NCBI RefSeq assembly: GCF_001637225.1
Contig: NZ_LVJI01000023.1
Location: forward strand, 1-61,733
Source of the DNA: Paenibacillus antarcticus
GTDB taxonomy: Bacteria; Bacillota; Bacilli; Paenibacillales; Paenibacillaceae
Direction: 5' to 3'
DNA length: 61,733 bases
Shown one piece after another: positions 30,106 to 42,332 of this stretch. The translations under genes and the position numbers were made by a program. The first letter of the stretch is position 1, and each line of letters starts with the position of its first letter. The notes under the pieces are model-generated. The model saw only the letters and a program-made list of their open reading frames with translations. It was not told where the DNA came from and searched no databases.

Positions 30106-30142
30106 CTGTGAAGTCAAATTAACTTACTATAAGACTTCACAG
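30106..30142. repeat. 10-bp perfect inverted repeat after rpoC
   Basis: CTGTGAAGTC and GACTTCACAG, 17 bases apart, 13 bases after the rpoC stop. On the minus strand no T run follows, so it is not a classical terminator; it could be an RNA-stabilising or processing hairpin between rpoC and the str promoter. Confidence 0.65.
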
Positions 30143-30154
30143 CAACCACCTAAA

Positions 30155-33100
30155 TTATTCTACAGTAACTGGTTCCAACACTTTAGGCGCCTTATTCAAC
30201 AATTCTGGATCAGCGTAAGTCACGCTACGATAACGATTCAATCCTGTACCCGCCGGTATTAACTTACCGATGATAACATTTTCTTTCAAGCCGAGAAGTT
30301 TATCAACTTTGCCCTTAATCGCAGCATCTGTTAATACACGAGTCGTTTCTTGGAAAGAAGCCGCAGACAAGAATGAATCAGTCTCAAGAGAAGCTTTCGT
30401 GATACCGAGAAGAACTGGTTTGGCAACTGCTGGTTCTTTACCAGAAATGATAGCCACTTTATTAGCTGCTTCGTATTCATGAATATCCGAGAATGCCCCT
30501 GGAAGAAGAGTAGTCTCTCCAGCATCGACAATTCGAATCTTACGAAGCATCTGTTTAATCATAACTTCAATATGCTTATCGTTAATTTCTACGCCTTGGT
30601 TACGGTATACACGTTGAACTTCCTGCAAGATATAGTTCTGTACCCCGCGGATACCCTTAATACGTAGAATTTCTTTCGGATCGATTGAACCGTCTGTAAG
30701 TTCGTCACCAGCCTCGATTTCTTGGCCTTCACTAACACGAAGACGAGATCCATAAGTAACCAAATATGTTTTGGTTTCTGCTTCACCCTGAACTTCAATT
30801 TCACGACGATCTTTCGTTTCACGAATTTCTTTAACGACACCATCGATTTCACTGATCGTTGCTTGCCCTTTTGGTATACGAGCCTCAAATAGCTCTTGAA
30901 TACGCGGCAAACCTTGTGTAATATCGTCTCCTGCAACACCCCCGGTATGGAAGGTACGCATTGTAAGCTGAGTTCCCGGTTCACCGATGGATTGTGCTGC
31001 GATAATACCAACCGCTTCACCAATCTCAACGTGTTTACCAGTTGCCAAGTTTCGACCGTAACAAGTTTTACATACACCATGACGAGCACGGCAACTTAAT
31101 ACAGAGCGAATTTGAAGTTTTTCAACCCCTGCTTCTACAATAGCACTTGCTTTGTCAGAGTCGATTAGATCATTGCGATTAACAATAACCTCTCCGGTCT
31201 GTGGATGACGAACCGTCTCGAAGCAGTAACGACCTTCAATACGGTCATACAGATCCTCGATGACTTCTTTACCGTCTTGAATCTTCGCTACACTAAAGCC
31301 TTTATCTGTACCACAATCCTCTTCGCGGACAATAACATCTTGTGCTACATCAACGAGACGACGTGTTAGATAACCTGAATCGGCTGTACGTAGCGCTGTA
31401 TCGGCAAGACCTTTACGCGCTCCGTGAGTAGATAGGAAGTACTCAAGTACCGTTAGACCTTCACGGAAGTTAGATTTGATCGGTAACTCAATGATACGTC
31501 CTGATGGATTGGCCATCAGTCCGCGCATACCACCCAACTGTGTGATCTGCGATTTATTACCACGCGCTTTAGAATCAACCATGAGCATAATATTATTATA
31601 TCGATCCATGGATTTCATAAGCACTTCTGTAATCTCATCTTTTGTCTTAGACCAAATACCGATAACTCGGTCATAACGCTCTTCATTCGTAATCAAACCA
31701 CGGCGATACTGATTCGTAACGACACTAACCTTAGCATCAGATGCAAGAAGAATCTCATCTTTTTCTTTAGGTACAATAACGTCAGATACAGCTACTGTAA
31801 TCCCCGAGCGTGTAGAATACGTAAATCCGAGTTGTTTAATTTTATCAAGAATAACTGATGTTTTAGTCGTATGGTATGTCTCGAAACAGCGAGCAATGAT
31901 CTGTCCGAGGTATTCCTTACCGACTGCCCCAGCAATTGGAAGACTATCAATCAGTGCACGAATATCTGCACCTTTCTCGTACACGAAGTAACGTTCAGGC
32001 GTACCATTGAACAAGTTATCACGTGTCGCTTCGTTAATGTATGGGAAGCTGCTCGGATAGATTTCGTTAAAGATAATTTTACCTACAGTCGTGATCATCA
32101 ACGCATTTTGTTGCTTCTCTGTAAAGTTGGTTTTACCCAATGCTTTAACAGGAATAGCCACACGCGCATGTAGACCCGCTGTTCCACGTTGATAAGCAGA
32201 TACAGCATCATTCACTGTACGAAGAATCATTCCTGATCCTTTTTCTTCTTTATTATCCATCGTGAGGTAGAACGTACCAAGAACCATATCTTGAGATGGT
32301 GTTACAACTGGTTTACCGTCTTTCGGATTCAGTATGTTACCTGATGCTAACATAAGAATACGCGCTTCAGCCTGAGCTTCTGCAGACAACGGAACATGAA
32401 CAGCCATTTGGTCACCATCAAAGTCGGCATTGTAAGCCGTACATACGAGTGGATGAAGTCGAATAGCATGACCTTCTACTAGGATCGGTTCAAACGCTTG
32501 GATACCGAGACGGTGAAGCGTAGGAGCACGGTTAAGCAGAACTGGATGCTCTTTAATGACTTCTTCTAATACGTCCCATACTTCAGGGCTTACGCGTTCA
32601 ACTTTGCGTTTCGCACTCTTAATGTTATGGGCAAGACCTTTGTTAACCAATTCTTTCATTACGAAAGGTTTAAACAATTCCAGTGCCATTTTCTTAGGCA
32701 GACCACATTGATACATCTTAAGGTATGGCCCAACAACGATAACGGAACGACCAGAATAGTCGACACGTTTACCGAGTAGATTCTGACGGAAACGTCCTTG
32801 CTTACCTTTCAGCATATGGCTGAGTGATTTCAATGGACGATTACCTGGACCCGTAACGGGACGACCACGACGTCCATTATCAATTAGAGCATCTACTGCT
32901 TCTTGAAGCATACGTTTCTCGTTCTGAACGATAATGTCAGGCGCTCCAAGATCCAATAGACGTTTCAAACGATTGTTACGGTTAATTACACGGCGATACA
33001 AGTCATTCAAGTCAGACGTTGCGAAACGCCCACCATCCAACTGTACCATCGGACGAAGCTCTGGAGGAATAACCGGTAGTACATCCATGATCATCCATTC

Positions 33101-33769
33101 CGGCTTGTTCCCGGAATTACGGAATGCTTCAATGACCTCAAGGCGTTTAATCGCACGATTACGACGTTGACCCTGTGCCGTGCGAAGTTCTTCTTTTAGG
33201 AACACGAGTTCTTTATCGACATCGATGTCCTGTAAAAGTTTCTTCACAGCTTCTGCACCCATCCCAGCATGGAATCCGTAGCCGTATTTCTCACGATAGC
33301 TACGATATTCTTTCTCGGACAAGAGTTGTTTTCGCTCAAGTGGAGTTTCACCAGGATCCGTTACAACATAAGATGCGAAGTAAATGATCTCTTCAAGTGA
33401 TCTTGGAGACATATCCAATGCCAGACCCATACGACTAGGAATACCTTTGAAATACCAGATATGAGATACAGGTGCAGCAAGTTCAATGTGTCCCATACGT
33501 TCACGACGTACTTTCGCACGAGTAACTTCAACGCCACAACGATCGCATACTACGCCTTTATAACGGACACGCTTGTACTTACCACAGTGACATTCCCAGT
33601 CTTTCGTTGGTCCAAAAATCTTTTCACAGAACAGGCCTTCTTTTTCCGGTTTTAACGTACGATAGTTAATCGTTTCCGGCTTTTTAACTTCTCCGCGGGA
33701 CCATGACCGAATCTTTTCGGGAGAAGCGAGCCCGATTTTCATGTATTCAAAATTGTTAACATCCAACAA
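30155..33769 (-). CDS. rpoC: DNA-directed RNA polymerase beta' subunit
   Basis: Beta' subunit, 1204 residues. An N-terminal zinc finger ([20 protein letters not shown]), the clamp and lid, and the catalytic NADFDGDQ that binds the active-site magnesium are present. The trigger-loop region has [26 protein letters not shown] second four-cysteine zinc site is CRARHGVC...C..C ([16 protein letters not shown]). TTG start at 33769 with AAGGAGG at 8 bases, as in Bacillus. 85 bases after rpoB. Confidence 0.98.
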   Translation of the reverse strand: MLDVNNFEYMKIGLASPEKIRSWSRGEVKKPETINYRTLKPEKEGLFCEKIFGPTKDWECHCGKYKRVRYKGVVCDRCGVEVTRAKVRRERMGHIELAAPVSHIWYFKGIPSRMGLALDMSPRSLEEIIYFASYVVTDPGETPLERKQLLSEKEYRSYREKYGYGFHAGMGAEAVKKLLQDIDVDKELVFLKEELRTAQGQRRNRAIKRLEVIEAFRNSGNKPEWMIMDVLPVIPPELRPMVQLDGGRFATSDLNDLYRRVINRNNRLKRLLDLGAPDIIVQNEKRMLQEAVDALIDNGRRGRPVTGPGNRPLKSLSHMLKGKQGRFRQNLLGKRVDYSGRSVIVVGPYLKMYQCGLPKKMALELFKPFVMKELVNKGLAHNIKSAKRKVERVSPEVWDVLEEVIKEHPVLLNRAPTLHRLGIQAFEPILVEGHAIRLHPLVCTAYNADFDGDQMAVHVPLSAEAQAEARILMLASGNILNPKDGKPVVTPSQDMVLGTFYLTMDNKEEKGSGMILRTVNDAVSAYQRGTAGLHARVAIPVKALGKTNFTEKQQNALMITTVGKIIFNEIYPSSFPYINEATRDNLFNGTPERYFVYEKGADIRALIDSLPIAGAVGKEYLGQIIARCFETYHTTKTSVILDKIKQLGFTYSTRSGITVAVSDVIVPKEKDEILLASDAKVSVVTNQYRRGLITNEERYDRVIGIWSKTKDEITEVLMKSMDRYNNIMLMVDSKARGNKSQITQLGGMRGLMANPSGRIIELPIKSNFREGLTVLEYFLSTHGARKGLADTALRTADSGYLTRRLVDVAQDVIVREEDCGTDKGFSVAKIQDGKEVIEDLYDRIEGRYCFETVRHPQTGEVIVNRNDLIDSDKASAIVEAGVEKLQIRSVLSCRARHGVCKTCYGRNLATGKHVEIGEAVGIIAAQSIGEPGTQLTMRTFHTGGVAGDDITQGLPRIQELFEARIPKGQATISEIDGVVKEIRETKDRREIEVQGEAETKTYLVTYGSRLRVSEGQEIEAGDELTDGSIDPKEILRIKGIRGVQNYILQEVQRVYRNQGVEINDKHIEVMIKQMLRKIRIVDAGETTLLPGAFSDIHEYEAANKVAIISGKEPAVAKPVLLGITKASLETDSFLSAASFQETTRVLTDAAIKGKVDKLLGLKENVIIGKLIPAGTGLNRYRSVTYADPELLNKAPKVLEPVTVE

Positions 33770-33854
33770 GGAGCAACCCTCCTTAATCTAGTACTATATT
33801 ATTTGATGACGTGAGTCGGGCAGCAAGGGTATCCTTACTGCCGATCACGATACA

Positions 33855-36800
33855 TTATTCCACTCCGACTTCCGCGCCTTCCAAGTTGAGACTCAGCTTA
33901 TCTCCTGCCTGCTCATCCTCGTCATCGAGTTCTCTCATCTCGATTTCTTGTTCGTCACCACTAAGGATCTTAACGTCCATACCTAGTGATTGAAGTTCTT
34001 TAATTAGAACCTTGAATGACTCAGGAACACCTGGTTCCGGAACATTCTCACCCTTAACAATGGATTCGTACGTTTTCACCCGACCTACAACATCATCGGA
34101 TTTAACTGTCAAGATTTCTTGCAGTGTATAAGCGGCACCATAAGCTTCAAGTGCCCAAACTTCCATCTCACCGAAACGTTGACCCCCGAACTGAGCTTTA
34201 CCACCCAGCGGCTGTTGTGTAACAAGTGAGTAAGGACCTGTGGAACGAGCATGGATTTTATCATCAACCATGTGCGCAAGTTTGATCATATGCATGACAC
34301 CGACGGTAACTTCACGTTCGAACATATCACCTGTACGACCATCATACAATTTCGTCTTACCGTTACGCTGCATGCCTGACTCTTCCATCGTATCAAATAC
34401 ATCATTCTCATTAGCACCATCAAATACTGGTGTTGCTACGTGAATACCAAGGCGCATTGCTGCCATACCTAAATGCACTTCGAGCAATTGACCGACGTTC
34501 ATACGTGAAGGCACCCCTAGAGGGTTTAGAACAACCTGTACTGGCGTTCCATCAGGAAGGAACGGCATATCTTCTTCTGGTAAAATACGAGCAACGACAC
34601 CTTTATTTCCGTGGCGTCCTGCCATTTTGTCACCTTCAGAGATCTTACGTTTCTGTGCAATATATACACGAACCATTTGGTTAACACCTGGAGGTAATTC
34701 ATCACCGTTCTCACGAGTAAATACCTTCACATCGACGATAATACCATCACTACCATGTGGAACGCGTAGTGAAGTATCACGAACTTCACGAGCTTTCTCA
34801 CCAAAGATAGCATGGAGCAAACGTTCCTCCGCAGTCAGTTCAGTCACACCCTTAGGTGTTACCTTACCTACTAAGATATCACCAGCACTGATCTCCGCAC
34901 CAATGCGGATAATGCCTCGTTCATCTAGATTACGAAGTGCGTCTTCCCCAACGTTAGGGATATCACGAGTAATCTCTTCAGGTCCAAGTTTCGTATCACG
35001 TGCTTCAGATTCATATTCTTCAATATGGATCGAAGTGTATACGTCTTCCTTAACCATCTTCTCGCTTAGAAGGATCGCATCCTCATAGTTGTAACCTTCC
35101 CAAGTCATGAAGGCAACGACTACGTTACGACCCAAAGCAATTTCGCCCATTTCAGTAGAAGGTCCATCCGCTAGGATATCTCCCACTTTCACGACGTCGC
35201 CTCTCTTAACGATAGGACGTTGGTTAATACAAGTACCCTGATTAGAGCGCATAAATTTGTGTAATTTATGTTTAACGAGATCGCCCTTCACTTCTTTACC
35301 ATCTACAAGTTCAACACGGCGTATCCAGATATCATTAGCTGAAGATCTTTCGATAATACCGTCATGTTTGGACACAATACATACGCCAGAGTCTTTCGCT
35401 GCTTTGTGTTCCATTCCTGTACCAACCAACGGAGCCTTAGGAATTAACAATGGCACCGCTTGGCGCTGCATGTTGGATCCCATTAGTGCACGGTTGGAGT
35501 CATCGTTCTCAAGGAAAGGAATAAGCGCCGTAGCGACCGACACAACTTGTTTCGGAGATACGTCCATATAATCGACGCGATCACTTGGCATTGAGAGAAT
35601 ATTATCAGCCTGTTTGTTATAACGAACAATAACAATGTCGTCTGCAAACTTGCTTTCTTCTGTCAATTTAGCGTTCGCTTGCGCGACAATATAGTTATCT
35701 TCTTCATCAGCAGTTAGATAATCGATCTGTTCCGTAACGATACCCGTTTTTGGATCTACCCAACGATACGGAGCTTCAATAAAGCCATATTCATTAACAC
35801 GTGCAAATGTAGACAACGAGTTAATCAATCCAATGTTCGGACCTTCTGGTGTTTCAATCGGACACATCCGGCCGTAATGACTTGGATGGACGTCACGCAC
35901 TTCAAATCCAGCACGCTCACGAGTCAAACCGCCGGGTCCCAAAGCTGATAGACGACGTTTATGCGTCAATTCGCCAAGTGGATTGGTCTGATCCATAAAC
36001 TGTGACAACTGAGAACTACCAAAGAATTCTTTAATCGATGCAATTACTGGTCGAATATTAATCAATGCTTGTGGCGTGATAACATTCGCATCTTGAATGG
36101 ACATTCTTTCACGAACGACACGTTCCATTCTCGATAGACCAATACGGAATTGGTTTTGCAACAACTCACCAACAGAACGCAGACGACGGTTACCTAGATG
36201 GTCAATATCATCTGTATTACCTACACCATGCAGCAAATCAATGAAATAACTGATGGATGAGATAATATCAGCTGGCGTAATGTTCTTAACTGATTTATCG
36301 ATATTAGCATTAGCAATCACTTTGATGATTTTTCCTTCTTCAATTGGAGAGAAAACATCGATGCTTTGCAGTGGAACTTCACCTGCGTCTAACGCGCCAT
36401 TAGCTACATGGTACGTTTTGAGACCAACACCATTCTCTAAATGAGGAAGCAATTCATCCAACAAACGACGGTCTACCATTTGACCGGATTCAGCCAGGAT
36501 TTCTCCCGTTTCCGGATCAACTAGATTCTGAGCCAACTTTTGATTGAACAAGCGATTCTTAATGTGTAATTTTTTATTGATTTTGTAACGACCTACATTA
36601 GCTAGATCATAACGTTTTGGATCAAAGAATCGAGCTACCAATAGACTCTTCGCATTATCCAAAGTTGGAGGTTCACCCGGACGAAGACGTTCATAAATTT
36701 CAATGAGCGCTTTTTCCGTAGAATCCGTGCTGTCTTTATCTAATGTGTTCTGGATATATTCATCATTTCCAAGCAAATCAAGAATTTCAGCATCACTACC

Positions 36801-37400
36801 AAAACCTAGTGCTCGAAGTAATACAGTTACCGGTATTTTACGTGTGCGATCAATACGGACATACATGATATCCTTCGCATCCGTTTCCAGTTCAAGCCAT
36901 GCTCCACGGTTAGGGATTACTGTAGCTGTGTAATTCCGTTTACCATTTTTGTCGATTTTGGTGCTGAAATAGACGCTAGGAGAGCGAACCAACTGGCTGA
37001 CAATTACCCGTTCTGCACCATTAATAATAAATGTACCGGTCTCCGTCATTAGTGGGAAGTCTCCCATGAACACTTCCTGTTCTTTGACTTCTCCCGTTTC
37101 TCTGTTAATGAGTCTCACTTTAACCCGTAGTGGTGCCGCATACGTGACGTCACGCTCTTTAGCATCGTCAATGTTGTATTTTGGTTCACCTAGGCTGTAG
37201 TCAATAAACTCCAGCACCAAATTACCTGTGAAATCTTGGATCGGCGAAATATCGTGAAACATCTCCCGTAATCCTTCCTCCAAAAACCAATCATAAGATT
37301 TTTGTTGGATTTCAATCAGGTTCGGAATTTCGAGTACTTCGTTAATTCGTGCATAACTTCGCCGAGTGCGTCGACCATACTGAACAAGATGTCCTGCCAA
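33855..37400 (-). CDS. rpoB: DNA-directed RNA polymerase beta subunit
   Basis: Beta subunit, 1181 residues. The rifampicin pocket reads [26 protein letters not shown] and is wild type. The [15 protein letters not shown] and [12 protein letters not shown] blocks are invariant. The start was placed at the TTG at 37400 ([19 protein letters not shown]) because AGGGGTGAG precedes it; an ATG six codons earlier lies within that site. The C-terminus is acidic ([15 protein letters not shown]), as in Gram-positives. Confidence 0.97.
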   Translation of the reverse strand: MAGHLVQYGRRTRRSYARINEVLEIPNLIEIQQKSYDWFLEEGLREMFHDISPIQDFTGNLVLEFIDYSLGEPKYNIDDAKERDVTYAAPLRVKVRLINRETGEVKEQEVFMGDFPLMTETGTFIINGAERVIVSQLVRSPSVYFSTKIDKNGKRNYTATVIPNRGAWLELETDAKDIMYVRIDRTRKIPVTVLLRALGFGSDAEILDLLGNDEYIQNTLDKDSTDSTEKALIEIYERLRPGEPPTLDNAKSLLVARFFDPKRYDLANVGRYKINKKLHIKNRLFNQKLAQNLVDPETGEILAESGQMVDRRLLDELLPHLENGVGLKTYHVANGALDAGEVPLQSIDVFSPIEEGKIIKVIANANIDKSVKNITPADIISSISYFIDLLHGVGNTDDIDHLGNRRLRSVGELLQNQFRIGLSRMERVVRERMSIQDANVITPQALINIRPVIASIKEFFGSSQLSQFMDQTNPLGELTHKRRLSALGPGGLTRERAGFEVRDVHPSHYGRMCPIETPEGPNIGLINSLSTFARVNEYGFIEAPYRWVDPKTGIVTEQIDYLTADEEDNYIVAQANAKLTEESKFADDIVIVRYNKQADNILSMPSDRVDYMDVSPKQVVSVATALIPFLENDDSNRALMGSNMQRQAVPLLIPKAPLVGTGMEHKAAKDSGVCIVSKHDGIIERSSANDIWIRRVELVDGKEVKGDLVKHKLHKFMRSNQGTCINQRPIVKRGDVVKVGDILADGPSTEMGEIALGRNVVVAFMTWEGYNYEDAILLSEKMVKEDVYTSIHIEEYESEARDTKLGPEEITRDIPNVGEDALRNLDERGIIRIGAEISAGDILVGKVTPKGVTELTAEERLLHAIFGEKAREVRDTSLRVPHGSDGIIVDVKVFTRENGDELPPGVNQMVRVYIAQKRKISEGDKMAGRHGNKGVVARILPEEDMPFLPDGTPVQVVLNPLGVPSRMNVGQLLEVHLGMAAMRLGIHVATPVFDGANENDVFDTMEESGMQRNGKTKLYDGRTGDMFEREVTVGVMHMIKLAHMVDDKIHARSTGPYSLVTQQPLGGKAQFGGQRFGEMEVWALEAYGAAYTLQEILTVKSDDVVGRVKTYESIVKGENVPEPGVPESFKVLIKELQSLGMDVKILSGDEQEIEMRELDDEDEQAGDKLSLNLEGAEVGVE

Positions 37401-37704
37401 CTTTAACTCACCCCTCATGTCTACTCACTTTAAAAATACATTGCGAACCTCTGTTTGGACAATTATAATGGAACCATACAGAGCGTTCTTCCACAAATAA
37501 AGAAAAGCCCTTACCCGAATTCTTTCGAACAAAGAGCATCTTACCGTGGATCCTTACATCACTTGGACTTCACGTTCAACAGACTTGCTTAACATCTGCA
37601 TAGCATTTTAATACATGCATGGCTATGTTATTTAGTTCTAACAAAGCACTTGACATTTGAGCAAACTAAAGACAAGAAGCCTATCCTAATACTGACATTT
37701 CATA

Positions 37705-37733
37705 ATAGTATCATATTTGAAATATCAAGTCAA
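37705..37733 (-). promoter_or_regulatory. Candidate sigma-A promoter of rpoBC
   Basis: TTGACT (37733-37728), 17-base spacer, TACTAT (37710-37705) on the minus strand, about 300 bases before rpoB. The long untranslated stretch 37401-37700 holds small hairpins but no clear terminator or known leader that I recognise. Confidence 0.6.
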
Positions 37734-37748
37734 TAGTCCTATTGCGGA

Positions 37749-38354
37749 TTATTTCAAAGGTTTTAAAGCCTTAAATATTCGATAACCCTTATCCTTCGTA
37801 ACTTCCTGCACATCTCCGAACAACTTCGTAAGCTTTTCTTTTGTCGATGGCGCACCTTGTTTTTTCTGGATGACTACCCATAGCGCTCCACCTTCTCGTA
37901 AATGCTCATAAGCCTGTTCAAAAATAGCATGCACCGTTTCTTTTCCAGCACGGATCGGAGGATTAGTTAGAATAACATCGAAGCTTTTACCTTTGACCGC
38001 TGTAAACAGATCACTCTCCATAATAGAAACATTCGTGATTCCATTTAGCAAAGCATTTTCTTTGGCTAGTTCGACTGCTCGGCTATTGACATCAACCATC
38101 GTCACATGACCATTTTTCACCATCCGCGCTGCAGTAAGACCCATCGGCCCATACCCACATCCAACATCAAGTACTTCTGATCCAGGTGAAAACTCCATGG
38201 CTTCAATCAATACCTTACTACCATAATCCACGCCTTTTTTGGAAAACACTCCAGCATCACTTATAAAACGATACGTAGATCCTTTTAATTGTTCTTCAAT
38301 CGCTCTACGGTCATGCTGTGCATCCGGTTGGTTCGAATAATAGTGCTGTGGCAT
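37749..38354 (-). CDS. Class I SAM-dependent methyltransferase (YbxB/RsmC-like)
   Basis: 201 residues with the methyltransferase small domain: VLDVGCGYGPMGLTAARM binds S-adenosylmethionine (motif I, about 62-79), VDVNSRAVELA is motif II, and DVILTNPPIRAG is the NPPY-like catalytic motif (NPPI here). This motif is typical of N2-guanine rRNA methyltransferases such as RsmC. The specific target is not proven; in Bacilli this gene (ybxB) always sits between rplL and rpoB. Start has GGAGGATTAGG. Confidence 0.85.
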   Translation of the reverse strand: MPQHYYSNQPDAQHDRRAIEEQLKGSTYRFISDAGVFSKKGVDYGSKVLIEAMEFSPGSEVLDVGCGYGPMGLTAARMVKNGHVTMVDVNSRAVELAKENALLNGITNVSIMESDLFTAVKGKSFDVILTNPPIRAGKETVHAIFEQAYEHLREGGALWVVIQKKQGAPSTKEKLTKLFGDVQEVTKDKGYRIFKALKPLK

Positions 38355-38426
38355 CCTAATCCTCCGAATCTGCGTTCCATTCTATTTTTTCCCAATGTTT
38401 ATAATTTAGACATCAATCCATTAATT

Positions 38427-38465
38427 AAAACAAACCCCTTGAATTTAGTTCAAGGGGTTTGTTTT
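38427..38465. terminator. Strong terminator/attenuator after rplL
   Basis: AAAACAAACCCCTTGAA/TTCAAGGGGTTTGTTTT makes a 17-bp perfect stem with a 5-base loop. T runs are present on both strands, longer on the plus strand. For the minus-strand genes it limits readthrough from rplJL toward the methyltransferase and rpoBC. Confidence 0.88.
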
Positions 38466-38513
38466 TTTTGAACATTATAAGAAAGTATAAGCTTCTTGCA
38501 AACGAAAGTTAAA

Positions 38514-38873
38514 TTACTTAACTTCTACGTTAGCGCCTGCTTCTTCCAATTTAGCTTTTACAGTTTCAGCTTCTTCTTTAGAAACTTTTTCTTTCAAAGC
38601 TTTTGGAGCGTTGTCTACCAAGTCTTTAGCTTCTTTCAAACCAAGACCAGTGATTTCGCGAACTGCTTTGATTACGTTGATCTTGGAAGCGCCAGCGCTC
38701 ATCAAGACTACGTCAAACTCGGATTGCTCTTCTGCTTCAACAGCAGCAGAACCTGCAGCAGCTACTGGAGCAGCAGCAGTTACGCCGAATTCTTCTTCGA
38801 TTGCTTTTACAAGATCGTTCAATTCCAATACAGACATACCTTTAATGGCTTCCAAAATTTGTTCGTTACTCAT
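38514..38873 (-). CDS. rplL: 50S ribosomal protein L7/L12
   Basis: L7/L12 stalk protein, 119 residues, that recruits translation GTPases. N-terminal dimer domain, an Ala-rich hinge ([17 protein letters not shown]) and the C-terminal [39 protein letters not shown]. Second gene after the L10 leader. Confidence 0.98.
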   Translation of the reverse strand: MSNEQILEAIKGMSVLELNDLVKAIEEEFGVTAAAPVAAAGSAAVEAEEQSEFDVVLMSAGASKINVIKAVREITGLGLKEAKDLVDNAPKALKEKVSKEEAETVKAKLEEAGANVEVK

Positions 38874-38940
38874 GTGGGTGAACCTCCAATTTTATATTAA
38901 AATCAATTTTTTATGATGGAACTTTTGAAGAACAATTTGC

Positions 38941-39444
38941 TTACGCGCTTTGTTCTTCTTTGTCAGCAACAGCTTTAACAGCAAGTGCGAAGTTACGCAC
39001 AGGCGCTTGAAGCACGCTGAGAAGCATAGAAAGAAGTCCATCGCGAGAAGGAAGTTCAGCAAGAGCTTTGATTTGATCAACGCCAATGACTTTACCTTCA
39101 ACTACGGCACCTTTCAATTGCAATGCTGTATTCTTCTTAGCGAAATCGTTAAGAATTTTAGCAGGAGCTACAACATCTTCTCCACCGAACGCTACAACTG
39201 TAGGACCCGTAAGAATTGCATCCAATTCTGTAAGATCTGTAGCAGCAGTCGCACGACGCAACAAGGAGTTTTTCAATACTGAAAACTCAATTCCTGCTTC
39301 ACGAAGTTGCTTACGCAATTCAGTGATTTGAGCAACATTCAATCCACGATAGTCAGCAACAACAGTCGTTACGCTTCCGCGTAGTTTTGCTGTTACAGCG
39401 TCTACTGCTTCTTGTTTAGCTTGAATTACTTTTGTATTTGCCAA
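38941..39444 (-). CDS. rplJ: 50S ribosomal protein L10
   Basis: L10, 167 residues, base of the L7/L12 stalk. [56 protein letters not shown] is the family core, and its C-terminal helix binds L12 dimers. The TTG at 39444 ([10 protein letters not shown]) was chosen because AGGAGG is 8 bases upstream. Expression is expected to be autoregulated through the leader at 39505-39665. Confidence 0.97.
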   Translation of the reverse strand: MANTKVIQAKQEAVDAVTAKLRGSVTTVVADYRGLNVAQITELRKQLREAGIEFSVLKNSLLRRATAATDLTELDAILTGPTVVAFGGEDVVAPAKILNDFAKKNTALQLKGAVVEGKVIGVDQIKALAELPSRDGLLSMLLSVLQAPVRNFALAVKAVADKEEQSA

Positions 39445-39504
39445 TTTGTACACCTCCTGATAGTTTACTATACAGAATCACGAAATCGCGACTCTGACAT
39501 TCTA

Positions 39505-39665
39505 CTTAGGCAAGTAAAAAGCCTCCGCAGAATCTACGAAGGCCTGATGAATCATCATTTGCAAGGACTTTCGTCCAATCACTGCTGACGTTCTATCACA
39601 ACACCTCGGTAGGAAATTAAGCCTATTGGCACCTACTGTCTACGGTAAGCATATTCAACTTTAAG
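39505..39665 (-). ncRNA. Ribosomal protein L10 leader with attenuator
   Basis: The minus-strand leader contains GTAGACAGTAGGTGC...CTTAATTTCCTACCGAGG, the kink-turn element bound by L10(L12)4. It is followed by a terminator-like hairpin (GCCTTCGTAGA/TGCGGAGGC, 39516-39543) and a TTTTT run just before rplJ. Excess L10-L12 complex should favour termination. Confidence 0.88.
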
Positions 39666-39696
39666 AATAACCTCAAGTCATTCACACAACTATTAC

Positions 39697-39725
39697 AGAA
39701 TAACAAACATCATTGAACACGTCAA
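39697..39725 (-). promoter_or_regulatory. Sigma-A promoter of rplJL
   Basis: TTGACG (39725-39720), 17-base spacer, TATTCT (39702-39697), immediately after rplA and before the L10 leader. Confidence 0.7.
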
Positions 39726-39731
39726 CAAGTA

Positions 39732-40424
39732 TTATTTGTAAGAAGTTGTATTTACACGTGCACTTGGACCCATCGTGGAGGAAATAGCAATCCCCTTAAG
39801 ATACACACCTTTAGCAGATGCTGGTTTTGCACGGTTTAACGCTTCAAGTAAAGATTTAAGATTCTCATTCAATTGTTCTTCACTGAATGAAACTTTACCG
39901 ATTGGCGCGTGAATTTGACCTGCTTTATCGAGACGGTATTCGATTTTACCAGCTTTAATTTCTTGAACAGCTTTAGTAACATCGAAAGTAACTGTGCCCG
40001 CTTTAGGGTTAGGCATTAGACCTTTACCACCAAGTAGACGACCCAGTTTACCAACCTCACTCATCATATCAGGTGTTGCTACGCAGACATCGAAATCGAA
40101 CCAGCCTTGTTGAATTTTGTTGATCATATCTAAATCACCAACAAAATCTGCACCAGCAGCTTCCGCTTCTTTCGCTTTATCACCTTTTGCAAAAACCAAT
40201 ACGCGTTGTGTTTTACCTGTACCGTGAGGCAAGACAACTACACCACGAACGGCTTGGTCTTGTTTACGAGGGTCTACACCCAAACGAACAGCCGCTTCGA
40301 CAGTTTCGTCAAATTTAGCAGTCGCTGCCTTTTTCACCAATTGTACGGCTTCAGCAGGCTCATATACTGTTTCGTTATCAATAAGCTTTGCAGCTTCTTG
40401 GTACTTCTTACCATGTTTAGCCAT
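39732..40424 (-). CDS. rplA: 50S ribosomal protein L1
   Basis: L1, 230 residues, mobile stalk that escorts tRNA from the E site. It starts [16 protein letters not shown] at 40424 with [42 protein letters not shown] and [12 protein letters not shown] are signatures. Paired with rplK. Confidence 0.97.
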   Translation of the reverse strand: MAKHGKKYQEAAKLIDNETVYEPAEAVQLVKKAATAKFDETVEAAVRLGVDPRKQDQAVRGVVVLPHGTGKTQRVLVFAKGDKAKEAEAAGADFVGDLDMINKIQQGWFDFDVCVATPDMMSEVGKLGRLLGGKGLMPNPKAGTVTFDVTKAVQEIKAGKIEYRLDKAGQIHAPIGKVSFSEEQLNENLKSLLEALNRAKPASAKGVYLKGIAISSTMGPSARVNTTSYK

Positions 40425-40512
40425 GAAATGTTCCTCCTTTGTGGTTTTAACGGAAATTCCTCCCACATATGCTGATCTTATTCAGACCTGCGTGAAGCAG
40501 AAAAACCTAAAA

Positions 40513-40938
40513 TTAATCTTCGATCGTAATTCCCATACTGCGGGCAGTACCTTCAACCATACGCATAGCAGCCTCTACGGATGCAGCATTAAGGTCAGGC
40601 ATTTTTGTTTCAGCGATTTCGCGTACTACTGCACGTTTAACCGTTGCAACTTTTTTCTTATTAGGTTCGCCAGAACCCTTCTCTATCTTAGCAGCTACAC
40701 GAAGTAGAACTGCAGCAGGTGGAGTTTTGGTGATAAATGTAAAGGAACGATCTTCAAACACTGAGATTTCAACTGGAATAATCAATCCAGCTTGATCAGC
40801 TGTGCGTGCATTGAACTCTTTACAGAATGCCATAATGTTAACACCTGCTTGACCCAATGCTGGACCTACCGGCGGTGCCGGATTCGCTTTACCTGCAGGA
40901 ATCTGCAGTTTTACCATTTTGATTACCTTTTTAGCCAT
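40513..40938 (-). CDS. rplK: 50S ribosomal protein L11
   Basis: L11, 141 residues, GTPase-associated centre and site of thiopeptide action and stringent control. [44 protein letters not shown] and the end [14 protein letters not shown] are typical; the proline residues involved in thiostrepton binding are intact. Confidence 0.97.
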   Translation of the reverse strand: MAKKVIKMVKLQIPAGKANPAPPVGPALGQAGVNIMAFCKEFNARTADQAGLIIPVEISVFEDRSFTFITKTPPAAVLLRVAAKIEKGSGEPNKKKVATVKRAVVREIAETKMPDLNAASVEAAMRMVEGTARSMGITIED

Positions 40939-41006
40939 GTAAAACACCTCCTTGAATCAATAGTGGTTAAGCGGACATCTCTGTCCTCCCACAAGAAACG
41001 ATAAGA

Positions 41007-41543
41007 TTATTCAATCTTCTCCACTTGAGTGAAATCCAGCTCAACTGGGGTTTCCCGTCCGAACATGTTGACGTGTACCTTAACTTTGCTCTTGTCTACC
41101 AAGATTTCTTCCACGGAGCCGACGAAATTCGCAAAAGGACCGACTTTAATCTTAACGGATTCCTTAAGTTCAAATTCTACTAGGGCTTTCGGTTCAGTCA
41201 TTCCCATGTGTTTAAGGATTGATTCCATTTCTTCCGGAAGCAGAGCTGTAGGTTTAGAACCTGACCCTGTTGAACCTACAAAACCTGTAACTCCTGGTGT
41301 ATTGCGAACAACATACCAAGAATCATCAGTCTGGATCATTTCGACAATGACATATCCGGGGTAAACTTTACGCATAACGGTTTTTTTCTTACCGTCTTTG
41401 TTTACAATTTCTTCTTCCATAGGAACAAGAACGCGGAATATCTTATCTTCCATACCCATGGACTCAACGCGTTTTTCCAAATTGGCCTTGACCTTATTCT
41501 CATACCCTGAATAGGTATGAACGACATACCATCTTTTCTCCAT
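41007..41543 (-). CDS. nusG: Transcription termination/antitermination factor NusG
   Basis: 178 residues: NGN domain (about 1-110; WYVVHTYSGYENKVKANLEKR, VYPGYVIVEM) contacts polymerase, and the C-terminal KOW domain (about 125-178; IKVGPFANFVGSVEEILVDKSKVKVHVNMFGRETPVELDF) contacts S10 or Rho. Follows secE by 22 bases. Confidence 0.97.
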   Translation of the reverse strand: MEKRWYVVHTYSGYENKVKANLEKRVESMGMEDKIFRVLVPMEEEIVNKDGKKKTVMRKVYPGYVIVEMIQTDDSWYVVRNTPGVTGFVGSTGSGSKPTALLPEEMESILKHMGMTEPKALVEFELKESVKIKVGPFANFVGSVEEILVDKSKVKVHVNMFGRETPVELDFTQVEKIE

Positions 41544-41565
41544 ATCAAGCCACCTGGGACCCTTC

Positions 41566-41757
41566 TTAAATAATCGCTTCGATCACAGCGGAAATACCGA
41601 TGTCTAATACCCAAAAATAAATTGTGACAAACGTAACCGTTCCAATAACAATAAGCGTATAGTTCGTCAGTTCTTTACGATTGGGCCAGCGAACCTTTTT
41701 AAGTTCCGCCCAGCTTTCTGAGAAAAAGGAAAAAAGAGACTTGAAGCTGCGTTTCAC
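41566..41757 (-). CDS. secE: Preprotein translocase subunit SecE
   Basis: Single-membrane-span SecE of 63 residues: SESWAELKKVRWPNRKELTNYT amphipathic helix followed by a hydrophobic segment (about 34-58). Stabilises SecY. Between rpmG and nusG as in other Bacillales. Confidence 0.96.
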   Translation of the reverse strand: MKRSFKSLFSFFSESWAELKKVRWPNRKELTNYTLIVIGTVTFVTIYFWVLDIGISAVIEAII

Positions 41758-41786
41758 GACCGACTACACCTCCAATAAGACTATTC

Positions 41787-41936
41787 TTATCTGGTTTCGC
41801 GATGAGGAGTTTGCACGTTGCAATACTTGCAAAACTTCTTCATCTCCATGCGGTCGGGGTTGTTCCGCTTGTTCTTCGTGGTAGCGTAGTTTCTTTGCTT
41901 GCAATTTGTACAAGCCAAAGTAATAATTACCCGCAT
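41787..41936 (-). CDS. rpmG: 50S ribosomal protein L33, zinc-binding type
   Basis: 49 residues: [20 protein letters not shown], then [19 protein letters not shown] and the QTPHRETR end. Two CXXC pairs (9-12 and 36-39) make it the zinc-containing C+ form. ATG at 41936 preceded by GGGAGGTG. First gene of the rpmG-secE-nusG unit. Confidence 0.96.
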   Translation of the reverse strand: MRVIITLACTNCKQRNYATTKNKRNNPDRMEMKKFCKYCNVQTPHRETR

Positions 41937-42116
41937 GATGTACACCTCCCGTAGATGTCTCCTTTAAGAAGACTCTATATTGATCCCAATTAGAAACGTT
42001 CAATCCTTCATTGCTGAAAGGAAAAAGCCGTTTCTGCGAGATGAATAAGAAAGAATACATGATGACTTCTGCTTTCTCATTCATTAAAACCACGCGAATT
42101 TAGGCCTACCTAAAAC

Positions 42117-42145
42117 ACTTTATCACATGGGTCATACCATGTCAA
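42117..42145 (-). promoter_or_regulatory. Sigma-A promoter of rpmG-secE-nusG
   Basis: Perfect TTGACA (42145-42140), 17-base spacer, TAAAGT (42122-42117). The untranslated stretch 41937-42332 contains this promoter and the sigH terminator; nothing else was recognised. Confidence 0.75.
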
Positions 42146-42285
42146 CGAAAGAATGAAGGTAATAGAAGTATACACAGTTCCTTATTATAGGCCGTCTCAA
42201 CCCTATTTTCTCTATGACAAACTGCCTGCAATCATTCACTAGTATGGTCATTCTTACAGGGACTAAACATTGTATTTCTTGTGAG

Positions 42286-42310
42286 AAAAAAAAAGACTCA
42301 CGATCGAGCC
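42286..42310 (-). terminator. Terminator after sigH
   Basis: GGCTCG/TGAGTC stem (two G-T pairs) with a 4-base loop, followed on the minus strand by nine T. Confidence 0.75.
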
Positions 42311-42332
42311 TTCCCTTTATATAAGCGTCTGT

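Noticed and set aside
35900..36100. Possible rifampicin-resistance allele in rpoB
   Set aside because: The pocket residues read as the standard sensitive sequence ([23 protein letters not shown]).
41764..42093. Minus-strand frame of about 109 codons across rpmG
   Set aside because: Out of frame with L33, which is clearly the real gene at 41787-41936; no matching family.
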